Translations under genes and position numbers: made by a program
Notes under the pieces: model-generated
What the model saw: only the letters and a program-made list of their open reading frames with translations
Told to the model about the DNA's origin: nothing
Database searches by the model: none
Part shown: piece by piece, positions 10,231 to 17,042 of the stretch
Numbering within the stretch: the first letter of the stretch is position 1
Layout of the letters: each line of letters opens with the position of its first letter
NCBI RefSeq assembly: GCF_025144995.1
Contig: NZ_CP102250.1
Location: 2,418,001 to 2,482,000, forward strand
Length of the DNA stretch: 64,000 bases
Source: Alistipes indistinctus YIT 12060
GTDB taxonomy: Bacteria; Bacteroidota; Bacteroidia; Bacteroidales; Rikenellaceae
Reading direction: 5' to 3'

Positions 10231-10943
10231 AAAGATTACTGATCGCATTACCGTTTTTGGCAGCCTTTGCAACAGCGTGTTCGGATGAGCCGATCCCTTC
10301 ACCGCCACCTGCATCGGAACAATTGATAACGGAATATGACGATCCGCAAGAGATGATCTTCGGTTCATGGGCCAAAGAAATTGATCCTGTGCAACCGAAT
10401 CCGTTCACTGACGCGGTGTGGGTCATCTGTTCCGGAGGATGGAATCCGTTGCATCGGGGGCAAGGCTGGATTTCCAGGTCGTCTGATCCGGAACGTTTCG
10501 ACTCATTGGTGAAAGCGCATGGGGATACCCATTGGAATCGGAGCGATCCGATCAGCATTCCCTGTATGTTCCGTGTAACGGTGTCACTGCATGTGGTCTG
10601 CAATCGGGATTATGATGCTGACCATCCGACCGGCACATTGCTGGACGACATACTGACTGTCAAGTATCGGTCTGCGGACCAGATACTGGTAGACGGTGAA
10701 TATGTATGGACAGGAGTGACTGACCAACAACTTCAAAAAGGATATACAGGCTATGAATTCGATGCCCCGCTAACCGAATTTAACAGAAAACGGCTCAAAT
10801 TGTTGTCGATGTTGTTTACTTTCTGGCTTAACAAAGCTCCGACTGAGACGGGGGATTACGTCTTCACCTGCACCTGGATCAATGAGGACGGTAAAAAGCT
10901 GACCGCCTCGACTGATCCGTTGCGGATTCAGGGGGAACGATGA
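10227..10943 (+). CDS. Lipoprotein partner of the C10 protease, copy 1 (unknown family)
   Basis: 238 residues; lipoprotein signal with Cys18 (AFATAC). I do not recognise the family. The mature part contains YDDPQEMIFGSW, RFDSLVKAHGD, CNRDYDADHPTGTLLDD and ends KLTASTDPLRIQGER. It is clearly homologous along its whole length to the protein at 11235-11921. It overlaps the protease stop by four bases, so the two are made together. Small coupled genes next to C10 proteases in Bacteroides and Streptococcus encode inhibitors of the protease, but those are shorter; an inhibitor, chaperone or co-secreted role here is inference. Its last codon and TGA appear to come from the protease remnant that follows. 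Confidence 0.8.
   Translation: MKRLLIALPFLAAFATACSDEPIPSPPPASEQLITEYDDPQEMIFGSWAKEIDPVQPNPFTDAVWVICSGGWNPLHRGQGWISRSSDPERFDSLVKAHGDTHWNRSDPISIPCMFRVTVSLHVVCNRDYDADHPTGTLLDDILTVKYRSADQILVDGEYVWTGVTDQQLQKGYTGYEFDAPLTEFNRKRLKLLSMLFTFWLNKAPTETGDYVFTCTWINEDGKKLTASTDPLRIQGER
10863..10937 (+). repeat. Direct repeat, left copy (3' end of lipoprotein copy 1)
   Basis: About 75 bases beginning TTCACCTGCACCTGG nearly match 11841-11915, with a handful of third-position differences. The two copies mark the ends of the duplicated unit, 978 bases apart. Confidence 0.8.
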
Positions 10944-11238
10944 CGGAGGTCATGCATGGGTTGTTGACGGCTATAAAACGGAACGTAATCCGGTCGATGT
11001 GTTTATGGATGTGTACGACAGCAACGGCAACCTGCTCCGGGGGTATTATCTGGGCATTGAAAACGAGTATCATGATTTCGTGCATTGCAACTGGGGCTGG
11101 GACGGGAACGGCTATTTCCTGCACACGTGGTTGTTTCCCAAGAGTCCGGAGATACCGGACGCGGGGACGGGGCATGCGCATGTAAGCATTCGCCCGTATA
11201 CGAATGATTTGAAAATTATAAAAGGAATCTGGCGATGA
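10936..11238 (+). pseudogene. Remnant of a second C10 protease (C-terminal 100 residues only)
   Basis: An open frame running from the end of lipoprotein copy 1 encodes NDDGGHAWVVDGY, then VFMDVYDSNGNLLRGYYLG and HCNWGWDGNGYF, matching residues about 389-489 of the protease at 8761-10230. It keeps the active-site His and the Trp motif but lacks the catalytic Cys, the propeptide, the signal and a start codon in the expected place (first ATG at 10999). Its stop overlaps the next gene's ATG by four bases, exactly as in the intact module. It is best explained as the 3' stub of a duplicated protease gene after deletion of the rest. Confidence 0.85.
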
Positions 11239-11921
11239 GTACACGAATATTCATTTTTCTGGTTTGTTGCATGGGAATGTTCGGGTGTAAGGAGTGGTAT
11301 CCTGAGCCGACCTATCCGAATTTGATAAAAGAATACGATGATCCCCAGCAGATGAAATTTTACGGCTGGAAGGGGAACGCCAAAAACCCGGCAGGGCCGG
11401 TTGCCTTGGAGGATGTGATGTGGGTCGTCGGGAGCGACCATGAAGGTCTTATTTCGCAGGTGACCAATTCCAACCGTTTCGATTCGCTGGTTGTGGCGCA
11501 CGGCGACGATCATTGGAATAGATGGTTGCAGGTTGGGGGCTATATGTTCCGTTTGACGACAGGTTTGCATATCGTGTGCGACCGGGATTACGACGCCGGT
11601 CATCCGGCGGGGACGTTGCTGGACGACCTGATTTCCGTTTACTACAAGGGCCTCGACGATTTTCTGGTTCATGGCGAATATATGCTGCATTTCGTTACGG
11701 AGCAGCAGAAGAGAAATAAGTGGAGTTTTTATGAATTCGAAGAAATGCTGTCGGAGTTTAACCTGAAACGGCATAAACTGATCGGATCCTCTTTCGTTTT
11801 CAGGTTGAAAAAAGCTCCCGCAGTAACCGGGGAGTATGTGTTCACCTGCACCTGGACCAACGAGGACGGCAAAAAGCTGACCGCCTCGACCGATCCGTTG
11901 CGGATTCAGGGGGAGGAGTGA
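11235..11921 (+). CDS. Lipoprotein partner of the C10 protease, copy 2 (unknown family)
   Basis: 228 residues with a lipoprotein signal (MGMFGC, Cys18). Homologous to the protein at 10227-10943: shared blocks include YDDPQQMKFYGW, RFDSLVVAHGDDHWNR, CDRDYDAGHPAGTLLDD, EFNLKRHKL and the near-identical tail EDGKKLTASTDPLRIQGE. The N-terminal halves have diverged more than the C-terminal ends. It has been kept intact although its own protease is only a stub. That suggests selection on the lipoprotein itself, for example as an inhibitor of the remaining protease, but this is inference. Confidence 0.8.
   Translation: MSTRIFIFLVCCMGMFGCKEWYPEPTYPNLIKEYDDPQQMKFYGWKGNAKNPAGPVALEDVMWVVGSDHEGLISQVTNSNRFDSLVVAHGDDHWNRWLQVGGYMFRLTTGLHIVCDRDYDAGHPAGTLLDDLISVYYKGLDDFLVHGEYMLHFVTEQQKRNKWSFYEFEEMLSEFNLKRHKLIGSSFVFRLKKAPAVTGEYVFTCTWTNEDGKKLTASTDPLRIQGEE
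11841..11915 (+). repeat. Direct repeat, right copy (3' end of lipoprotein copy 2)
   Basis: Partner of the repeat at 10863-10937. High DNA identity confined to the 3' end suggests recent duplication or gene conversion between the two lipoprotein genes. Confidence 0.8.
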
Positions 11922-11961
11922 TTCCGGACCGTTTGCATGCGGGACAGACCGCGCAAAAGAG

Positions 11962-11990
11962 AACAGACCTGCTCGTGGGGCAGGCCTGTT
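11962..11990. terminator. Terminator hairpin between lipoprotein copy 2 and the MlaF-like gene
   Basis: Arms AACAGACCTGC (11962-11972) and GCAGGCCTGTT (11980-11990), one A-C mismatch on the plus strand that becomes a G-T wobble on the minus strand. It lies between two convergent genes and can end both transcripts. Confidence 0.7.
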
Positions 11991-12030
11991 TGTGTCTTGT
12001 CGCTATGTCCTGTGCCGTTATGCCACCGGC

Positions 12031-12810
12031 TTATCGGCCGGTTTCGGAGATGTGCAACCCGCTGCAGGCTTTGGCACGTTTGGCCATTGTCGAGGCGAAA
12101 ACGAATTCGTTGAGCTCCCGGTTGTCGGAATTCAGGATGTCGTGCTTGTTGCCTTCCCACCACTTCTCCCCTTTGTAGATGAAGATCACGTGTTCGCCGA
12201 TCTCGAGCACCGAGTTCATGTCGTGCGTGTTGATGATCGTGGTGATGTTGTACTCCTCGGTGATCTCCTTGATCAGGTTGTCAATCACCACCGAGGTCAT
12301 CGGGTCGAGGCCCGAATTGGGCTCGTCGCAGAAGAGGTATTTGGGGTTCATCACGATCGCGCGTGCGATGGCTACGCGCTTGATCATACCGCCGCTCAGC
12401 TCGGCGGGGTAGAGGTCGTTCACATCCTTGAGGTTGACCCTTTGCAGGCAAAAATTCACGCGGTCGCGTTTCTCTTTCGAGCTTTGGTTGGTGAACAGGT
12501 CGAGCGGCAGGCGCACGTTCTCTTCGACCGTGGAGGAGTCGAGCAGTGCGCCGCCCTGGAAGATCATGCCGATCTGCTGGCGGATCGCCTTGCGCTCGGT
12601 GAACGAGAGGGAGGTGTAACAGACGTCGTCGTAATAGATTTGCCCGCTGTCGATCGCGTGGAGCCCGACCAGCGATTTGAGCAGCACGGTTTTGCCCGAT
12701 CCGCTCTGGCCGATGATCAGGTTCGTCTTACCGGTGGCGAACGTGGCGGAGATGTCTTTCAGCACGACCCTTCCGTCGAAGGATTTTACGATATGTTCGG
12801 CTCGGATCAT
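12031..12810 (-). CDS. ABC transporter ATP-binding protein, MlaF type
   Basis: 259 residues. ATPase of an Mla-type phospholipid/lipid transport system that acts at the inner face of the inner membrane. Walker A is GQSGSGKT (residues about 34-41), the ABC signature is LSGGM, and Walker B is YLFCDEP with the switch His in INTHD. The start codon lies 1 base after the stop of the upstream permease gene, so the two form an operon. The family normally works with an MlaE permease and an MCE-domain (MlaD) protein; the latter is not visible here. Confidence 0.92.
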   Translation of the reverse strand: MIRAEHIVKSFDGRVVLKDISATFATGKTNLIIGQSGSGKTVLLKSLVGLHAIDSGQIYYDDVCYTSLSFTERKAIRQQIGMIFQGGALLDSSTVEENVRLPLDLFTNQSSKEKRDRVNFCLQRVNLKDVNDLYPAELSGGMIKRVAIARAIVMNPKYLFCDEPNSGLDPMTSVVIDNLIKEITEEYNITTIINTHDMNSVLEIGEHVIFIYKGEKWWEGNKHDILNSDNRELNEFVFASTMAKRAKACSGLHISETGR

Positions 12811-12811
12811 C

Positions 12812-13555
12812 TTAAGTCAGCATGATTTGGGTGAGGATCAGGTTGAAAATCAGGATCACGATGCTGCTCACCACCACGGCTTTCGTGCTGGCGCGGCCCA
12901 CTTCGAGCGAGTTGCCGTTGGCGTAGTAGCCGTAGAAGCCCGAAATGGAGGTGATGATGAAGGCGAAGACCGACGACTTGACCAGTGAATAGGTGATGTA
13001 GAACGGCTTGAAGTCGTAGCGGATGCCGGTGAGGTAGGCCTCGGGGTTGACCGCACCGGTCAGCAGCGAGATCACGTAACCGCCCGCCACGCCGATGCCC
13101 ATGCTCATGATCGTCAGGAACGGGAAAAAAAAGACGGTGGCGATGATCTTGGGCAGGATCAGGTAGCTGGCCGAGTTGACGCCCATGATCTCCAGCGCGT
13201 CGATCTGTTCGGTGATGCGCATCGTGCCGATTTCGGAGGCGATGTTCGACCCCACTTTGCCGGCGAGGATCAGCGCGACGACCGTCGACGAGAACTCCAG
13301 CAGCATCGACTCGCGCGTGGCATAGCCGATCAGGTATTTCGGAATGAACGGCGACTGCAGGTTCAGCGCCATCTGGATCGTGATTACGGCGCCCATGAAC
13401 ACCGAGATGATCGCGACGATGCCGATCGAGTTGAGCCCGAGGCTCGCCATCTCGACCAGGATCCGCTTGCGGTAGATCGAGAACTTCTCCGGACGGGAGA
13501 AGGCCTTGCTCATCAGCATGAAGTAGCGCCCGATCAGTTCAAAAAAGTTTTTCAT
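12812..13555 (-). CDS. MlaE-family lipid ABC transporter permease
   Basis: 247 residues with about five to six hydrophobic segments. It starts at 13555 with an amphipathic N-terminal helix (FFELIGRYFMLMSKAF) and contains the conserved MlaE stretch EIGTMRITEQIDALEIMGV followed by YLILPKIIA. It is the membrane partner of the ATPase encoded directly downstream. Together they should move phospholipids or related lipids between inner and outer membrane; direction is not deducible from sequence. Confidence 0.93.
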   Translation of the reverse strand: MKNFFELIGRYFMLMSKAFSRPEKFSIYRKRILVEMASLGLNSIGIVAIISVFMGAVITIQMALNLQSPFIPKYLIGYATRESMLLEFSSTVVALILAGKVGSNIASEIGTMRITEQIDALEIMGVNSASYLILPKIIATVFFFPFLTIMSMGIGVAGGYVISLLTGAVNPEAYLTGIRYDFKPFYITYSLVKSSVFAFIITSISGFYGYYANGNSLEVGRASTKAVVVSSIVILIFNLILTQIMLT

Positions 13556-13787
13556 CCGCCTGTTGCTTTCAGGGTTTCCCGGGGTCGGCCCCCGGTTGCG
13601 GTTCTATTGTGGTCCCGGACAGGCCGCAGGACGGGGCGTCCGGTTGTTCTGTTGCTTTGTCGTTCAGTCGTGTTTTTCCGCTGCCGTTTTCCGCTGCCGT
13701 TTGCGCAAAAGCACGCTCAATTTCCGTTCCCTTTTTGTGTTCGACGGGATTCTTGCGTGGGAGTACACCCTGATCCCGGCGGGATCT

Positions 13788-14132
13788 TTATTTTTGCTGC
13801 GGTTCCCGGCCGGAAGCATCCGCATCGGTTCCGCTTTCTGTTTCGCGGCTGACCTTGATCTCCTCGTATTCGACGTAGTCGCCCACATCGCCGCTGACAC
13901 GCTTCTGGGTCATGCGCGTCTGTTCGACGGTCACCTTGCCTTCGGGCTTCGGTTTAGCGTTGCGGGAGTGTCCGCCCCCTCCCCAGGTGTAGGTGCGGAA
14001 AAACGGGTTGCCGCCCTGTTCGAACTCCTTTTGCTTGCGGATGATCCAACGGCGCAGCAGGAGCCGCCCGAGGAGCCCCGCGAGGTAAAAGCCGACGATA
14101 AGGAAAAATATAAAGCTCAGCACGCTGTCCAT
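13788..14132 (-). CDS. DUF4834 family small membrane protein
   Basis: 114 residues: one N-terminal membrane segment (residues about 4-25, VLSFIFFLIVGFYLAGLLG), a basic stretch RRWIIRKQKEFEQG, and a polar tail containing DYVEYEEIKV. This matches the Bacteroidota family DUF4834, of unknown function. It lies upstream of the mlaE-like gene on the same strand, separated by about 230 bases with no clear gene or terminator. Confidence 0.8.
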   Translation of the reverse strand: MDSVLSFIFFLIVGFYLAGLLGRLLLRRWIIRKQKEFEQGGNPFFRTYTWGGGGHSRNAKPKPEGKVTVEQTRMTQKRVSGDVGDYVEYEEIKVSRETESGTDADASGREPQQK

Positions 14133-14337
14133 AGTTTATAGGTGGTGTTCCGTTAGCGGGAAGCGGGAGGCCGCTGCGGGAGGCGTACCCGGACGGGCCA
14201 CCTTCCTGCGGGCGGAGGGCACTCCCGTAGTGCTCCGCACACACTCCTGCAATTCACAAAGGTAACGGTTTTATCCGAAAACACAACGTTGCACGGGAGG
14301 ACTTCCGTGTGCAGGCGGAGGAAGTTTTGGTAATAAT

Positions 14338-14368
14338 TTTGCAGTGAACCGGATTAAACCTATATTTG
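14338..14368 (+). promoter_or_regulatory. Promoter of purB
   Basis: TTTG at 14338-14341 and TATATTTG at 14361-14368 with 19 bases between them, a textbook Bacteroidota promoter, 17 bases before the ATG. Confidence 0.85.
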
Positions 14369-14385
14369 TAATCCGTTAAAACGCT

Positions 14386-15747
14386 ATGGAAAACATGGAA
14401 TTGACAAAGCTGACCGCTATATCCCCGATCGACGGCCGCTACCGCGACAAGTGCGAGGTGCTGGCCGATTATTTCTCCGAATATGCGCTGATCCGCTACC
14501 GTGTGCTGGTGGAAGTGGAGTATTTCATCGCGCTGTGCGAACTGCCGCTGCCCCAGCTCGCCGGCGTGGACAAGGCCGCCATGGAGAAGCTGCGCGACGT
14601 TTACCGCGACTTCAGCGAAGCCGATGCGCTCCGGGTCAAGGAGATCGAGCAGACGACCAACCACGACGTGAAGGCGGTCGAGTACCTGATCAAAGAGAAG
14701 ATGGACGGATTGGGATTGCAGCCGTTCAAGGAGTTCGTGCACTTCGGGCTCACCTCGCAGGATATCAACAACACCGCGATTCCGTACAGCCTCAAGGAGG
14801 CGACCAACGACGTTTACTATCCGCTGCTCGAGGAGCTGATCGCGAAACTCGTTTCGCTGGCCAAGGAGTGGGGCGAGATTCCGCTGCTGGCCCATACGCA
14901 CGGACAGCCCGCATCGCCCACGAAACTGGGCAAGGAGATATGTGTCTTCGTGGACCGGCTCAAAAAACAGCTCGCGATGCTGCGGTCGATTCCGGCCCCG
15001 GCGAAGTTCGGCGGCGCGACCGGCAACTTCAACGCACACATGGCGGCCTATCCGCAGGTGGATTGGGTGGCGTTCGCGAACCGCTTCGTGAACGGCGTGC
15101 TGCGCCTCGACCGTTCGCAGGTGACCACCCAGATCGAGCATTACGACAATATCGCCGCGATCTTCGACGGGTTCCGGCGTATCAATACGATCCTGATCGA
15201 TATGTGCCGCGACATCTGGACGTACGTGTCGATGGAGTATTTCAAACAGAAGATCAAAGCCGGCGAGGTGGGTTCGTCGGCCATGCCGCACAAGGTGAAC
15301 CCGATCGACTTCGAGAATGCGGAGGGCAACCTCGGTATCGCCAACGCGATCTTCAACCACCTGTCGGGCAAACTGCCCGTATCGCGTTTGCAGCGCGATT
15401 TGACCGATTCGACCGTGCTGCGTAACGTCGGCGTGCCGATGGCGCATACCGTGGTGTCGTTCAAGTCGATCCTCAAGGGGCTGAATAAGCTGATCATCAA
15501 CCTCGACAAGATCAACGAAGACCTCGAAAACAACTGGGCCGTGGTAGCCGAAGGTATCCAGACGATCCTGCGCCGCGAAAGCTATCCGAACCCTTACGAG
15601 GCGCTTAAAGCGCTGACCCGGACGAACAAGGCGATCACGCACGAGGATATCCGCAAGTTCATCGATACGCTCGATGTCTCGGAGAGCGTGAAGGAGGAGC
15701 TGCGCCGCCTCTCGCCGCAGACCTATACCGGCGTGTGCAACTATTAG
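14386..15747 (+). CDS. purB: Adenylosuccinate lyase
   Basis: 453 residues. It cleaves SAICAR to AICAR in purine synthesis and adenylosuccinate to AMP, releasing fumarate. The N-terminus (LTAISPIDGRYRDK) is of the E. coli PurB type, and the superfamily signature GSSAMPHKVNPIDFENAEGN contains the catalytic flexible loop. HTHGQPASPTKLGKE carries the conserved catalytic His. The gene is monocistronic, with a strong promoter directly upstream and a terminator downstream. Confidence 0.97.
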   Translation: MENMELTKLTAISPIDGRYRDKCEVLADYFSEYALIRYRVLVEVEYFIALCELPLPQLAGVDKAAMEKLRDVYRDFSEADALRVKEIEQTTNHDVKAVEYLIKEKMDGLGLQPFKEFVHFGLTSQDINNTAIPYSLKEATNDVYYPLLEELIAKLVSLAKEWGEIPLLAHTHGQPASPTKLGKEICVFVDRLKKQLAMLRSIPAPAKFGGATGNFNAHMAAYPQVDWVAFANRFVNGVLRLDRSQVTTQIEHYDNIAAIFDGFRRINTILIDMCRDIWTYVSMEYFKQKIKAGEVGSSAMPHKVNPIDFENAEGNLGIANAIFNHLSGKLPVSRLQRDLTDSTVLRNVGVPMAHTVVSFKSILKGLNKLIINLDKINEDLENNWAVVAEGIQTILRRESYPNPYEALKALTRTNKAITHEDIRKFIDTLDVSESVKEELRRLSPQTYTGVCNY

Positions 15748-15768
15748 CCTCCGGATATGACAAAGCGG

Positions 15769-15796
15769 GCGGCGGGAGCGATCCTGCCGCTTTTTT
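15769..15796 (+). terminator. Intrinsic terminator of purB
   Basis: Stem GCGGCGGGA (15769-15777) with TCCTGCCGC (15782-15790), GCGA loop, then six T. It lies 22 bases after the stop. Confidence 0.9.
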
Positions 15797-15994
15797 GTGC
15801 CGCAAAAGTGCTTTTCGTGCGGTCTTCAGGTGTTTTGCATGCGTCTGCTGTGCGCTGTTTATGTGCTGTTTGTCATCGCCGCTCGGTACCGGGCGAATTT
15901 TATGCACGAGGGCGGCCATCTTGGAACGGAATGTGTAAGGATTACAACCGTCTGATCTTCGGGAAGGAGGCTGCGGCGGAAAAACGATAAGCCG

Positions 15995-16435
15995 ATGGTG
16001 AAGGAGGTGACGCCCCGGGAGTGGGGCGAATTGCTCGAAGTGTGGGAGAGCGCCGTGCGCGCCACGCACGATTTTATCAGCGAAGAGGATTTGCAGTTCT
16101 ATAAAAAAGCGATTCCGGAACGTTATTTGCCGGAATTATGCGTATATTGTCTACGGAATGAGGCCGGGCGCATGCTGGGCTTTTTAGGCGTATCGGCCTC
16201 GGAGATCGAGATGCTGTTCGTCCGCGACGAAGCGCGGGGACGGGGCGTGGGCCGTGAGTTGCTGGAGTATGCGACCGGGGTATTGGGCCTGACGCGGCTC
16301 TGGGTGAACAGCCATAACGGGCAGGCCGCCGGCTTTTACCGCCGGATGGGATTCCGCGAGACCGGGCGTTGCGAGCGGGATCCGGAAGGGAAACCCTATC
16401 CGCTGTTGCGGATGGAACTGCCCGGGGGGCGGTAA
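15995..16435 (+). CDS. GNAT family N-acetyltransferase
   Basis: 146 residues, a single GNAT domain that transfers acetyl from acetyl-CoA to an unknown amine. The acetyl-CoA pyrophosphate loop is visible as RDEARGRGVGRELL (motif A, residues about 76-89) and NGQAAGFYRRMGFRETGR is motif B. N-terminal residues ATHDFISEEDLQFY resemble the YjaB-like subgroup. The ATG at 15995 gives the full family length. No promoter was recognised; the gene seems to stand alone. Confidence 0.85.
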   Translation: MVKEVTPREWGELLEVWESAVRATHDFISEEDLQFYKKAIPERYLPELCVYCLRNEAGRMLGFLGVSASEIEMLFVRDEARGRGVGRELLEYATGVLGLTRLWVNSHNGQAAGFYRRMGFRETGRCERDPEGKPYPLLRMELPGGR

Positions 16436-16616
16436 ACGGGCCGGAGGGCGCTGAAGTCCGGTGTGCATGGTGCGGATGCCGGAAAGCTCGGGCGTTGCCC
16501 GAAGGACGGGGCGCACCGGTTCCGGTGCCGTTGATTGTGGAATGATTTGTTTGAATCAGGATAGGAAATAATTGTCAGTAAGAAAAATTGTCTAATCGAT
16601 TAAAAGTAACGAAAAG

Positions 16617-16775
16617 ATGAAAAAGTACAAATGCGAAGTGTGCGGATACATTTACGACCCCGCCGTAGGCGATCCCGATAACGGTATCGAACCGGGTACA
16701 CCGTTCGAAGATCTGCCTGAAGATTGGGTGTGCCCCGTTTGCCAGGAAGGCAAGGAGGTTTTCGAAGAGGTCTAA
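16617..16775 (+). CDS. Rubredoxin
   Basis: A 52-residue gene. Two knuckles, CEVCG (Cys6, Cys9) and CPVC (Cys39, Cys42), bind a single iron, and the spacer [18 protein letters not shown] is typical. Rubredoxin is a cytoplasmic one-electron carrier, in anaerobes often feeding peroxide- or superoxide-reducing enzymes. It stands alone between a GNAT gene and a terminator; no redox partner is adjacent. The usual Gly after the second CxxC knuckle is Gln here (CPVCQEGK), a small deviation. Confidence 0.96.
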   Translation: MKKYKCEVCGYIYDPAVGDPDNGIEPGTPFEDLPEDWVCPVCQEGKEVFEEV

Positions 16776-16798
16776 GAGGTTCTCGTACCGTCAAAAGA

Positions 16799-16828
16799 AC
16801 AGGAGCGTCCCTTGCGGGGCGCTCCTGT
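16799..16828 (+). terminator. Intrinsic terminator of the rubredoxin gene
   Basis: A 13-bp stem (16799-16811 with 16816-16828, one G-T pair) and TTGC loop, 23 bases after the stop. The T-run is poor (TCGTATTTGG). Confidence 0.75.
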
Positions 16829-17042
16829 CGTATTTGGATCAGAGCTGCGGAATGCATCACCGGTCAGGAACAAGCACGAAGCAAATGCAGGCGGGGACAG
16901 ACGGCCCGATGCGTCTCTCGGGGGCCGCGATGATACGTGTTTCCGGGCTGCATGACTGTGCGTGTTCTTTATAATTGCGCATATTCTCCGGTTGGGGTAT
17001 GTTCCTGTATTTACTGATATGGTTATATTAACTATATGATTA

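Noticed and set aside
10999-11238. Independent small protein of 79 residues
   Set aside because: Its sequence matches the C-terminus of the upstream C10 protease and the match extends upstream of the ATG, so it is a gene remnant.
8761-11921. Transposon or phage island
   Set aside because: The low GC suggests transfer, but no integrase, transposase, inverted repeats or tRNA attachment site is visible.
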